Part shown: one piece after another, positions 1 through 7,227 of the stretch | Position numbering within the stretch: the stretch's first letter is position 1 | Layout of the letters: every line of letters begins with the position of its first letter | Source of the DNA: Verrucomicrobiota bacterium | GTDB taxonomy: Bacteria > Verrucomicrobiota > Verrucomicrobiia > Chthoniobacterales > JAFAMB01 | Assembly (NCBI GenBank): GCA_019236035.1 | Contig: JAFAJU010000404.1 | Coordinates: 1-9,959 of the forward strand | Direction: 5' to 3' | DNA: 9,959 nt | The notes under the pieces: generated by a model | Seen by the model: only the letters and a program-made list of their open reading frames with translations | The model's database searches: none | What the model was told of the DNA's origin: nothing | Position numbers and translations under genes: made by a program

Positions 1-1
1 T

Positions 2-229
2 TTTGCATCGGCCTTGCTTCCGGTTGCCTTGCAGATGAATAACGGGAATATGAAAGATGCGGTCACGGATTCGTACGAGATGGCCTTGGAAGTGCTGAAG
101 CAGCGCCAAAGCTTTCATACCCGGGCTTTGCATGAGCTTGAGGGTCGGTCGGGCAGACTCGATGCCGCAGAGTTCAATGAGCGCATTGTTCATTCGAGTG
201 ACGATCCCCGCCCGGGCGAGGATCGATAG
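2..229 (+). CDS. C-terminal end of a truncated gene; possible M41/FtsH-like peptidase tail
   Basis: The frame is open from the window edge to TAG at 227-229, so this is probably the last ~75 codons of a gene that starts upstream, not a separate small gene; the internal TTG at 14 and ATG at 35 need not be real starts. The visible segment is soluble and mostly helical. The stretch SYEMALEVLKQRQSF, followed by RALHEL and then RLDAAEFNERI, fits the closing helices of M41 (FtsH-type) zinc peptidases, which read roughly YxxAxxxL, then NR, then A..LL, then LDGEE. The spacing of those residues agrees, but the catalytic part is outside the window, so the family is only a suggestion. The tail after NERI is charged and probably disordered (SSDDPRPGEDR). 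The gene ends 24 bases before the glycoside hydrolase start, so the two could share a transcript. I am confident of coding, not of function. Confidence 0.5.
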   Translation, partial: FASALLPVALQMNNGNMKDAVTDSYEMALEVLKQRQSFHTRALHELEGRSGRLDAAEFNERIVHSSDDPRPGEDR

Positions 230-253
230 TAACGGAGTCTCTCGCAAATTTCG

Positions 254-2728
254 ATGAAAGCGTTACGCCTGATCATCGGTCTCTTGATCTTCCTTGCGGT
301 CGCGTCCCGCGGGTTGACAACGGAATCGGCAGAGACACGAGTGGAGAAGATTTTGGGGCAGATGACCTTGGACGAAAAGATCGATTACATTGGCGGGGTC
401 AACGCGATGTCAATTCGACCCATTCCCAGACTGGGCTTACCGGAGATTCGCATGTCGGACGGCCCGCTCGGAGTCCGTCGGGACACGCCGAGCACCCGCT
501 ATCCGGGAGGTATCGCGCTGGCAGCGAGTTGGAATCGGGCTCTTGCGGCGAGCGAAGGTTTATCGATGGGGCGGGATTGTCGGGCTCGCGGTCTCCATGT
601 TCTGCTTGCTCCCGGCGTAAATATTAACCGCCTCCCGATCTGTGGAAGGAATTTTGAATATATCGCCGGCGAAGATCCTTATTTGGCCGCAGAACTGGTG
701 GTTCCCTTTATTCGAGGAGTGCAAAGTCAGGGAGTCGTGGCAACCATAAAGCATTTCGCCGCTAACAATCAGGAAATTAATCGGCAGACTATCAATGTGG
801 TTGTCAGCGAAAGGGCCTTGCGGGAGATCTATCTGCCTGCGTTTGAGGCCGCGGTACGAATAGCCGGAGTCGGTGCCGTCATGGATGCGTACAACAAGGT
901 GAATGGGCAGTGCTGTACCGAGAACGAGTTTCTGAATAAGTGCGTCCTGAAATCGGAATGGGACTTCGATGGAGTCCTGATGTCAGATTGGGGAGCTACC
1001 CACAGTGCGTTGGGTCCGGTTCGCCACGGCCTGGACCTGGAAATGCCGACAGGCGAGTGGATGAACTCGAAAAATTTGGTCCCAGCCCTGGATAACGGCG
1101 AAATTACCGAAAAGCAGATCGACGACAAAGTGAGGCGGATTTTGCGAATGATCGTGCGGATGGGATTTCTCGATCGTCCACAGATAGATCCATCGATCCC
1201 GGAAAATGATCCTGAGAGCGCCAAGACCGCCTTGGCTGTCGCTGAGGAGGGAATCGTCCTCCTGAAGAACGACCAGAAGACTTTGCCATTGGACCGGGCC
1301 CGGGTGAAAAAGATCGCGGTACTCGGACCGAACGCTCACCCCGGTGTCCCGGCCGGCTGGGGTAGTTCTTATGTCAACCCGTTCTACGCGGTGAGCGCGC
1401 TTGATGGCCTCTTGAACAACAAGGGGCCGGATTTGATTGTCGATTACTTCGATGTCGGTGTCGGCAATTTCGGGACTTCGCAATTTGAACACGAAGATGG
1501 GTCTGGGAATTTTTCTGACGGCTTGCGGGCAGAATATTTTTCCAACCTGACGCTTTCAGGTACCGCGATCCTCGATCGAGTCGACCGCCGAATCAATTTC
1601 GATTGGGCAAACGCGAGCCCTCCGCGTGGTAGTTTGCCGTCCGAATTCAGCGTGCGATGGACCGGAGTGATTCGGGCTAACGACTCTTTTCGCCACGTCT
1701 TCCGTGCGAGAGCGGATGCGGGTATTAGGGTTTTCCTCAATGACGAGTTAATCATCAACGATTGGGTCGAGCACGCGGCGCGACCTGACATCGCGACAAG
1801 AGTCTTGGAAGCCGGTCGAATCTACAGATTACGGGTGGAATATAAGAATAGCGGTGGGGGAGGTGCCGCAGCGCAGTTTGGTTGGGCGTCATTAAAGATT
1901 CCAGACAGTATTGCCGGCTACGATGCTGCGATAGTCTGTGTTGGCTTTGACAACGGCAACGAAGGTGAAGGGTTGGATCGCACCTTCGAGCTACCGGATG
2001 GGCAGGACGATCTTGTCAGTGGTGTCGCAGAAAAAAATCCGCATACCGTGGTTGTGCTTAACTCGGGCGGGAACGTCGATATGCACCGCTGGCTGGATAA
2101 AGTGCCGGCCCTTCTACACGCCTGGTATCCTGGTCAGGAGGGGGGTAATGCGCTTGCCAAGATCCTATTTGGTGACATAAACCCGTCCGCCAAGCTTCCG
2201 GTGACTTTTGAAGTCAGCGAAACCGATAACCCGGCGTTCAAATCTTATCCTTCTGATGAGAGCGGCGAAAATGTCCGGTACGGGGAAGGAATATTCGTCG
2301 GGTACCGCGGGTATGATCACTTTGGGATTGACCCTCAGTTTCCCTTTGGTTTCGGGCTTTCATATACCCAATTTGAATATTCCGATCTTCGAATTGACCG
2401 GGGTCAATCCCCGAATCACGGTGAAGTGACTGTTACATTCAAAGTTCGAAATATCGGTGATCGGGCAGGAGCGGAGGTCGCGCAACTTTATGTGAAGGAG
2501 ATGCGGCCGGTAATCGAGCGGCCGATCAGAGAGCTAAAGGGATTTGAAAAAGTGTTTCTATCGGCCGGAGAATCCAAGGTGATAACAATCAGGCTCGATC
2601 GGAAATCTTTTGCGTACTTCGACCCTGCAGCAAGTGACTGGAAGACGGACCAGGACGTATACGAGATCTCAATCGGCGCGTCCTCGCGGGATCTAAGAAT
2701 TAAGCAGACTTTAGAGGTTTTTCCTTAG
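254..2728 (+). CDS. Exported glycoside hydrolase family 3 (beta-glucosidase-like) with PA14 insert
   Basis: A retaining glycosidase of 824 residues that releases sugars from beta-linked glycosides, probably outside the cytoplasm. Residues 1 to ~25 form a signal peptide (MKALRL, then a hydrophobic run LIIGLLIFLAVA). The GH3 N-terminal barrel spans ~30-305: MTLDEKI at 37-43, SDG at 68-70, GRNFEYIAGEDP at 131-142, KHFAANNQE at 166-174, and MSDWGATH at 243-250 with the expected nucleophile Asp245. The C-terminal sandwich domain starts near 330 (EEGIVLLKN) and is interrupted by a PA14 domain at ~422-545 (GLRAEYFSN, VRWTGVI, ADAGIRVFLND). It resumes with GEGLDRTFELP near 571, where Glu572 is the likely acid/base by motif. 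A fibronectin-III-like domain closes the protein (~735-815). The order matches PA14-containing GH3 beta-glucosidases such as the Kluyveromyces marxianus enzyme. Family and domain order are seen; the exact sugar is not predictable. A purine-rich ACGGAG lies about 15 bases before the ATG. Confidence 0.93.
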   Translation: MKALRLIIGLLIFLAVASRGLTTESAETRVEKILGQMTLDEKIDYIGGVNAMSIRPIPRLGLPEIRMSDGPLGVRRDTPSTRYPGGIALAASWNRALAASEGLSMGRDCRARGLHVLLAPGVNINRLPICGRNFEYIAGEDPYLAAELVVPFIRGVQSQGVVATIKHFAANNQEINRQTINVVVSERALREIYLPAFEAAVRIAGVGAVMDAYNKVNGQCCTENEFLNKCVLKSEWDFDGVLMSDWGATHSALGPVRHGLDLEMPTGEWMNSKNLVPALDNGEITEKQIDDKVRRILRMIVRMGFLDRPQIDPSIPENDPESAKTALAVAEEGIVLLKNDQKTLPLDRARVKKIAVLGPNAHPGVPAGWGSSYVNPFYAVSALDGLLNNKGPDLIVDYFDVGVGNFGTSQFEHEDGSGNFSDGLRAEYFSNLTLSGTAILDRVDRRINFDWANASPPRGSLPSEFSVRWTGVIRANDSFRHVFRARADAGIRVFLNDELIINDWVEHAARPDIATRVLEAGRIYRLRVEYKNSGGGGAAAQFGWASLKIPDSIAGYDAAIVCVGFDNGNEGEGLDRTFELPDGQDDLVSGVAEKNPHTVVVLNSGGNVDMHRWLDKVPALLHAWYPGQEGGNALAKILFGDINPSAKLPVTFEVSETDNPAFKSYPSDESGENVRYGEGIFVGYRGYDHFGIDPQFPFGFGLSYTQFEYSDLRIDRGQSPNHGEVTVTFKVRNIGDRAGAEVAQLYVKEMRPVIERPIRELKGFEKVFLSAGESKVITIRLDRKSFAYFDPAASDWKTDQDVYEISIGASSRDLRIKQTLEVFP

Positions 2729-2739
2729 GCGGCTTGGTA

Positions 2740-3050
2740 GGGTGCAAAGCCTTGAAGGCCTGCGGCCGCCACCAATTCTTCCAGCTCCCAAAGCCCTGGC
2801 TCAATAACAGTGCGTTGCCCTGGGCCCCCAGCCGCTTCGTTCTTCGACCAACTGGTCCTGTTGGCGGCTGGCTTTGGCTCCGCAAGTTCTGCACCGGTCC
2901 AATCGCGGCGTGGTCGACCTTGCGGGAGGTGTCATTGCTCCCTAGGCCCGTATCGATTCCCACGAGGATTCGCTTTGCTTTCGGAGCTTTTTGACTCTCT
3001 ATTTCCTTTGTCAGGGCGGCGGGTGCCGCCTTTAACTTGTATTGTTTCAT
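2740..3050 (-). pseudogene. Decayed N-terminus of an IS110-like transposase
   Basis: Read on the minus strand from ATG at 3048-3050, the first frame gives a basic leader and then RILVGIDTGLGSNDTSRKV and DHAAIGPVQNLRSQ. This fits the start of DEDD (RuvC-like) transposases of the IS110 type, whose first catalytic Asp lies in a 'VGIDxHL' motif; Asp of GID is kept here. After LRSQ the similarity seems to move to the next frame (ASRQQDQLVEERSGWGPRA), which hits TGA at 2801-2803. It then moves to the third frame (VIEPGLWELEELVAAAGLQ), which could correspond to the YEAGPxG..L...L..LG segment. Two single-base frame changes and loss of everything after about 100 residues indicate a dead fragment. Placement in the family rests on recalled motifs, not on a search. 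A chance open frame is the main alternative. It is the only minus-strand coding signal in the window. Confidence 0.45.
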
Positions 3051-3084
3051 TTGTCAGGCTGCTGCATATCCGGCAGCCTGACAA
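3051..3084. repeat. Perfect 12-bp inverted repeat next to the transposase relic
   Basis: The arms TTGTCAGGCTGC (3051-3062) and GCAGCCTGACAA (3073-3084) are exact reverse complements around a 10-base spacer. The repeat abuts the ATG of the minus-strand transposase relic, so it occupies the relic's 5' untranslated position. It has no T-tract on either side, so it is not a typical intrinsic terminator. It could be the remaining end of the insertion element, part of the structured noncoding RNA region that IS110-type elements carry beside the transposase, or an unrelated operator. Confidence 0.6.
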
Positions 3085-3106
3085 CACCATGGCATCTACC
3101 AGGCCG

Positions 3107-3132
3107 CCTCGCCCTACCGCCGCCCCCTACCG
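3107..3132. repeat. Tandem CCCTACCG motif upstream of moeA
   Basis: The octamer CCCTACCG occurs at 3112-3119 and again at 3125-3132, 13 bases apart. The first copy is part of a 13-mer, CCTCGCCCTACCG (3107-3119), that recurs exactly at 4511-4523 in the moeA-nadA gap. The pair lies 40-60 bases before the moeA start. By eye I found the octamer only between genes. It may be a remnant of a dispersed intergenic repeat or a protein-binding site; nothing in the window decides this. Confidence 0.4.
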
Positions 3133-3171
3133 GTCTATTGCTTCTTACGCGAGTCTGCGGTTTGATTGACT

Positions 3172-4362
3172 ATGCTCCTGAGCGAACGAGAGACTTTGGA
3201 ACGCGTGCTCCAGTCGGTGGAGCCGTTAGGTGTGGAAAATGTTTCGATTTGGGATAGTCGGAATCGGGTTCTTGCGCGAGATGTCATTGCTACGGTCGCG
3301 TTGCCCCGGTTCGATAATTCGACGATGGACGGGTACGCCGTTCGAGCCGAGGACGCGGTTCAAGGCGCTCGGTTGGTGGTGCGGGGAGAGCAAGCTGCCG
3401 GTTTGGATGTCGGATTGAGCGTCGGGCAGGGCCATGCGATTCGCATCTTCACCGGCGCACCGATACCTCGGCAGGCCGATGCCGTGGTTATGCAGGAGGA
3501 CGCGGACCTGCGCGACGGCGTAATCTTCATACGAGATGGTGTGACTCGTGGGGAAAACATCCGGGTGCGCGGCGGTGATCTTTGCGAAGGCCAGGTAGTC
3601 GCGTCTGCAGGAAGCGTGCTGACCGGACCGAAACTTGCCGCGATCGCTTCGCAGGGTCTGGGCGAGTTGCCAGTGTTTGAGGTTCCACGCGTTGCGATTC
3701 TCGCAACGGGGAGCGAACTCCGGTCGCAAGGTGAAACCATCAATGCGGGCCAGATATACGAAACGAATCGGATTATGCTGGCCGATCTTGTGGCTGGCTC
3801 TGGATGTCAGGGACGGATCTTCAACATCGTTCCGGATACGGAGGACGCTCACTTGGAGAGCTTTGAGCAGGCCCGGGCCTCCGATGTGATCGTGGTGGCC
3901 GGTGGCGTCTCGGTCGGTGAGAAAGATTTGGTCAAGCCGACCTTGCTAGAACTTGGTGCCAAGTTGGACCTCTGGAGGGTGGCGGTGAAACCTGGCAAAC
4001 CGTTCATGTTTGGGCGCTTGGGGCGTACCCTGGTGTTCGGCTTGCCAGGGAACCCGGTTTCAGCATTTGTGACTTTTTTGCTGTTTGCGCGGCCGGGGCT
4101 TTGGAAGCTTGGTGGCCGCTCGTCTCTTGATTTGCCGCGTGCTCGAGCGCGCCTGGCCGAGACCCTGGCAAATCGTGGCGAACGCCCCCATTATTTGAGA
4201 GGCGTCTATGCGGAAGGTTTCTTCAAGGCCGTCGGGCGGCAGGAGTCACACGCGTTATTCGCCTTATCTCAGGCCAACGCCCTGTGCCGGCTCGAGCCAA
4301 ATCAGGTCATTGCTGCGGATTCGCTTGTCGACGTTATTCCCTTTTTCGACGCAGCCTGTTAG
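3172..4362 (+). CDS. moeA: Molybdopterin molybdenumtransferase MoeA
   Basis: MoeA inserts molybdate into adenylylated molybdopterin in the last step of molybdenum cofactor synthesis, in the cytoplasm. The protein has 396 residues from the ATG chosen here, close to the ~411 of E. coli MoeA. An in-frame TTG two codons upstream (3166) is also possible, and neither has a clear ribosome binding site. Numbered from that TTG, the N-terminal MoeA domains contain PRFDNSTMDGYA (47-58), FTGAPIP (95-101) and RVRGGD (133-138). The molybdopterin-binding domain contains ILATGSEL (178-185), QIYETNR (196-202), GGVSVGEKD (246-254), VKPGKPF (274-280) and GLPGNPVSA (292-300). A short beta-rich C-terminal domain follows (~322-395). 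All expected motif residues are present, so the enzyme should be active. No other molybdenum-cofactor gene is in the window, so moeA appears to stand alone, separated from its neighbours by repeat-bearing gaps. Confidence 0.95.
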   Translation: MLLSERETLERVLQSVEPLGVENVSIWDSRNRVLARDVIATVALPRFDNSTMDGYAVRAEDAVQGARLVVRGEQAAGLDVGLSVGQGHAIRIFTGAPIPRQADAVVMQEDADLRDGVIFIRDGVTRGENIRVRGGDLCEGQVVASAGSVLTGPKLAAIASQGLGELPVFEVPRVAILATGSELRSQGETINAGQIYETNRIMLADLVAGSGCQGRIFNIVPDTEDAHLESFEQARASDVIVVAGGVSVGEKDLVKPTLLELGAKLDLWRVAVKPGKPFMFGRLGRTLVFGLPGNPVSAFVTFLLFARPGLWKLGGRSSLDLPRARARLAETLANRGERPHYLRGVYAEGFFKAVGRQESHALFALSQANALCRLEPNQVIAADSLVDVIPFFDAAC

Positions 4363-4415
4363 CGCATCTGCGCCTGGGGTGGAACGTTCGGGTGTCGGCT
4401 CGGACGGCCGCCGTC

Positions 4416-4433
4416 GTTCCGCGGACGCGGAAC
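4416..4433. repeat. 7-bp perfect inverted repeat in the moeA-nadA gap
   Basis: GTTCCGC (4416-4422) and GCGGAAC (4427-4433) pair around the loop GGAC. The hairpin lies 53 bases after the moeA stop. No U-run follows, so it is a poor intrinsic terminator candidate; it may still slow transcription or be part of a degraded repeat. Confidence 0.35.
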
Positions 4434-4510
4434 TATGGTGCTCCTGCGAGCCCGCGTAGCCAGAGTACAGGGGCGGAGTCGGGAAGCGGCTCGACTGAGC
4501 TCGCCGAAGT

Positions 4511-4523
4511 CCTCGCCCTACCG
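4511..4523. repeat. Second copy of the CCTCGCCCTACCG repeat
   Basis: This 13-mer is identical to 3107-3119 upstream of moeA. It lies 54 bases before the nadA start and directly after a stretch, TCGACTGAGCTCGCCGAAG (4492-4510), of a kind I associate with short dispersed intergenic repeats in environmental bacterial genomes. That association is recalled, not tested. Confidence 0.4.
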
Positions 4524-4577
4524 GCCCGGCTAAAACTGAGTTGCTAAGAGTCGGAGGCGGAATCATATTTTTCATAC

Positions 4578-5522
4578 ATGGTTGCGCTTAAAGAAGGTTA
4601 CGATCTGGCCGCAGAGGTTTTACGTTTAAAGAAGCAGCGTAACGCGATTATCCTCGCTCATAACTATCAAGTGCCAGAAATTCAGGACGTTGCCGATTAC
4701 GTCGGCGATTCATTAGGCCTGAGTTTCAAAGCTAGAGAGACGGATGCGGATGTTATTGTTTTCTGCGGGGTACATTTCATGGCCGAGACCGCGAAAATCG
4801 TTAATCCGGCCAAAACAGTGATTCTCCCGGACTTGGATGCCGGCTGTTCTCTGTCGGAATCCTGCCCGGCCGAAAGTCTTGAAGAATTCCTTCAGCAGCA
4901 CGCTGACAAGAACTACTACGTGATTGCCTACATCAATTGCAGCGCAGGGGTGAAAGCGCTCTCCGATATCATCTGTACGAGCGGCAACGCGGTGCAGATT
5001 GTCAAGAATGCTCCGGCAGATCGGAATATTCTTTTCGTCCCCGATCAAAACCTTGGAGCCTGGGTTATGGAGAAAACGGGCCGAAAGATGGATCTCTGGC
5101 GAGGAGTCTGTTACGTCCACGTGGAGTTTACCCGGAACAGTATTGAATCGATACGGGAGCAGTACCCGGCGGCGCCGGTCGTCGCTCATCCGGAGTGCAC
5201 ATTTGCCGTCAGGCTTTTGGCAGACGAGGTCTGTTCGACTGAAAAGATGGTGAAATATTGCAGGGAGTCGCGCGCGGAGTCTTTCATAATCGTGACAGAA
5301 TCCGGGATGCTTCACCGGTTGAGGAAAGAGATCCCTGATAAGACCTTTATCGCGGGACCCACGGACCGATGTGCTTGCGCCGATTGCCGATTCATGAAGA
5401 AAAATACGTTGGAAAAACTGCGCGACGCTCTGGCAAATCTTTCGCCGGAAATTCGGATGCCCGAAGCGTTGCGCAAACGGGCGGAGCTACCTATCATTCG
5501 GATGTTAGAACTTAGCCGTTGA
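4578..5522 (+). CDS. nadA: Quinolinate synthase NadA
   Basis: NadA condenses iminoaspartate with dihydroxyacetone phosphate to quinolinate, the second step of de novo NAD synthesis, using an oxygen-sensitive [4Fe-4S] cluster. The 314-residue protein has the usual length of the short NadA form. Visible motifs are ILAHNYQ (25-31), DVADYVGDSL (37-46), FCGVHFMAETAK (62-73), PDLDAGCSL (84-92), YINCSAGVKA (118-127), FVPDQNLG (153-160), AHPEC (203-207) and TESGM (240-244). The three cluster ligands are expected to be Cys90, Cys178 (in GVCYVHVEF) and Cys270 (in CACADC, 265-270, followed by RFMKKNTLEKL). This ATG is the only start in frame after the TAA at 4545. A strong GGAGG (4553-4557) stands 20 bases upstream, farther than ideal. 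nadB and nadC are not in the window. The stop codon overlaps the start of the next gene, which implies coupled translation. Confidence 0.96.
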   Translation: MVALKEGYDLAAEVLRLKKQRNAIILAHNYQVPEIQDVADYVGDSLGLSFKARETDADVIVFCGVHFMAETAKIVNPAKTVILPDLDAGCSLSESCPAESLEEFLQQHADKNYYVIAYINCSAGVKALSDIICTSGNAVQIVKNAPADRNILFVPDQNLGAWVMEKTGRKMDLWRGVCYVHVEFTRNSIESIREQYPAAPVVAHPECTFAVRLLADEVCSTEKMVKYCRESRAESFIIVTESGMLHRLRKEIPDKTFIAGPTDRCACADCRFMKKNTLEKLRDALANLSPEIRMPEALRKRAELPIIRMLELSR

Positions 5523-6703
5523 ACGGAGCCTCTGCTGTTGTCATCGGAGCTGGGCCGGCCGGATTACGGGCCGCGGAAGTAATTGCTCAGAGGGGAATCC
5601 ACACCACGATTTTTGAGCAAAAAGCTTCGCCGGGACGAAAGTTTCTGGTCGCGGGTAGAGGCGGCTTGAACATTACTCATTCGGAACCGCTGGAAGACTT
5701 TGCCACGCGGTACGATCTCCCGGCAAGATGGCGGGGCCTGCTGCGGCGGTTTTCTCCGGACGATCTTCGCGGATGGTTCAAAGAACTTGGCGTGGAAACA
5801 TTCGTCGGGACCAGTGGTCGAGTTTTCCCTCGCAATGTTCGCACGCCCATGATTCTCGAATTATGGTTGGAACGGCTCGATAGACTTGGAGTTGATTTTC
5901 AGGTGGGACGCCGATTTCACCAGATGCTCGGCAGTGGCCCCTACGATCTGGTGTTTCAGCGAGGGACAAAGTACCACCTGGTGACTGCGGACGCGGTGGT
6001 CTTTGCGCTCGGTGGCGCGTCCTGGCCGCAGACGGGTTCGGACGCTCTCTGGGTTGAGGAGTTTCGCCGATTGGGTGTGCCGGTCAGTGAGTTTGTGGCC
6101 GCCAACGTTGGCTGGGAGCGGCGTTGGTCCGAAGCGTTTCTAGACGTTGCCGACGGAAAACCGCTCAAGAACCTCCAGGTGACGTGCTCGGGTCGAAGTG
6201 TGAAGGGCGAGTTGATGGTTACCGAATATGGCCTTGAGGGAGGTGCGCTTTATCAATTAACGCGTGAGCTAAGAAAATTCCCGCAGATCGAAGTCGATTT
6301 TAAGCCAGGGTTGAGCCGTGCGCAGTTGGAGGAACGTTGGCGCGCTGATGTCGACCCGAGGGAAGGGGCTCTTAGACTTTGGCGGATGAGCGCCGCTGCC
6401 GTGGCGTTGATTCAGGAAATTGCGCAGCCGAAAACCCTGCCTCAATGGATCGCAGCGGTCAAACGGTGCCGGATCGTCTTTGAGCGCCCCAGGCCCATTG
6501 AGGAGGCGATCTCCAGCGCCGGTGGCGTGCCGTGGGATCAACTTACTGATGACCTGATGTTGCGGTCTGTTCCCGGTGTGTTTTGCGCCGGCGAAATGAT
6601 CGATTGGGAGGCCCCGACCGGAGGATATCTTATGCAAGGCTGTTTTGTGACCGGCACAATTGCCGGCGAGGGAGTCGCGAAGTGGATTGCGAAGGCCCAT
6701 TAG
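5519..6703 (+). CDS. PP_4765/HI0933-type NAD(P)/FAD-dependent flavoprotein
   Basis: A 394-residue flavoprotein of the HI0933-like family, best matching the subgroup called the PP_4765 family; its substrate is not known. It starts with an FAD-binding Rossmann motif, VVIGAGPAG (7-15), placed so close to the N-terminus that the TTG at 5519 is the only workable start. That TTG overlaps the nadA stop (TTGA). Further family marks are SPGRKFLVAGRGGLNITHSE (37-56), GTSGRVFP (97-104), FALGGASWPQTGSD (162-174), GLEGGALY (238-245), SSAGGVPWDQL (332-342) and FCAGEMIDWEAPTGGY (355-370), the last being the C-terminal FAD contact region. No signal peptide or membrane segment is visible, so it should be cytoplasmic. 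It is not NadB: the fold family and motifs differ. Its position between nadA and a peroxiredoxin gene suggests a redox or cofactor-linked role, but this is inference. Confidence 0.88.
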   Translation: MNGASAVVIGAGPAGLRAAEVIAQRGIHTTIFEQKASPGRKFLVAGRGGLNITHSEPLEDFATRYDLPARWRGLLRRFSPDDLRGWFKELGVETFVGTSGRVFPRNVRTPMILELWLERLDRLGVDFQVGRRFHQMLGSGPYDLVFQRGTKYHLVTADAVVFALGGASWPQTGSDALWVEEFRRLGVPVSEFVAANVGWERRWSEAFLDVADGKPLKNLQVTCSGRSVKGELMVTEYGLEGGALYQLTRELRKFPQIEVDFKPGLSRAQLEERWRADVDPREGALRLWRMSAAAVALIQEIAQPKTLPQWIAAVKRCRIVFERPRPIEEAISSAGGVPWDQLTDDLMLRSVPGVFCAGEMIDWEAPTGGYLMQGCFVTGTIAGEGVAKWIAKAH

Positions 6704-6727
6704 ACGTGACAGCTTTGCGAGCAGAAC

Positions 6728-7207
6728 ATGACTATGGAACTAAAGATTGGTGATCCGGCTCCTTATTTCAAAGCGACCGCGGTCGGCGGAATCTATGGCG
6801 GTGGCCAAGAGGTAAAACTCCCCGACTTCGCGGGTTCAACATTGGTTCTCTATTTTTACCCAAAGAACGATACCCCAGGGTGCACCAAGCAAGCCTGCGA
6901 CTTACGCGATTCCTGGCGCGAACTCGAATCCAAGGTGGAGCTCTTCGGCGTCAGCAACGATAGCGTTGAAAGCCACGTGAAGTTCATCAAAAAACATGGT
7001 CTTCCGTTTCCCCTGCTAAGCGATCCGAAGCATGAGATTATGGAAGCCTATCAGATGTGGGTCGAGAAAAGCATGTACGGAAAGAAATACATGGGTTCGG
7101 AGCGGACCACCTATCTCATTGGCGTCGATCAGAAAATAAAGGCTATTCTGAAGAAGGTGAAGCCTACCGAACATGTAACGCTCCTATTGAAGGCGCTTTC
7201 TTCCTGA
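6728..7207 (+). CDS. bcp: Thioredoxin-dependent peroxiredoxin, Bcp/PrxQ type
   Basis: A thiol peroxidase of 159 residues that reduces hydrogen peroxide and organic hydroperoxides with electrons from thioredoxin. The thioredoxin-like fold begins with IGDPAPYFKA (7-16). The active site is YPKNDTPGCTKQACDLRD (44-61): peroxidatic Cys52 in the TPGCT motif, with Cys57 five residues on as the resolving cysteine, the arrangement of atypical 2-Cys PrxQ enzymes. The conserved Arg is R126 in SERTTYLI. GVSNDSVESHVKF (74-86) and PFPLLSDP (93-100) are also typical. ATG at 6728 was chosen; a second ATG two codons later is equally compatible. Only 24 bases separate it from the flavoprotein gene, so co-transcription is likely. 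The adjacent nadA product carries an oxygen-sensitive Fe-S cluster, which makes peroxide removal a sensible neighbour function, though this is inferred. Confidence 0.95.
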   Translation: MTMELKIGDPAPYFKATAVGGIYGGGQEVKLPDFAGSTLVLYFYPKNDTPGCTKQACDLRDSWRELESKVELFGVSNDSVESHVKFIKKHGLPFPLLSDPKHEIMEAYQMWVEKSMYGKKYMGSERTTYLIGVDQKIKAILKKVKPTEHVTLLLKALSS

Positions 7208-7227
7208 GCGGAGCGGTAGGGGCCCGC

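Noticed and set aside
3015..3033. GGCGGC-GGGT-GCCGCC followed by TTT, resembling an intrinsic terminator on the + strand.
   Set aside because: Only 6 bp of stem and three T residues, nearly 290 bases after the glycoside hydrolase stop, and it falls inside the codons of the transposase relic leader; too weak to call.
2810..3169. Open + strand frame of 119 codons between the glycoside hydrolase gene and moeA.
   Set aside because: It overlaps the minus-strand transposase relic and the inverted repeat, its composition looks random (rich in Arg, Ser, Pro), and no recognisable domain is seen.
3226..3852. 208-codon open frame on the minus strand opposite moeA.
   Set aside because: It lies wholly opposite a gene with all MoeA motifs; it is a shadow frame with no family features.
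4284..4547. 87-codon + strand frame running from inside moeA into the moeA-nadA gap.
   Set aside because: Half overlaps moeA out of frame and the rest translates intergenic repeat sequence (STELAEV-like); not a gene.
4713..5315. 200-codon open frame on the minus strand opposite nadA.
   Set aside because: It lies opposite the conserved NadA coding sequence and shows no domain; a shadow of GC-rich codon use.
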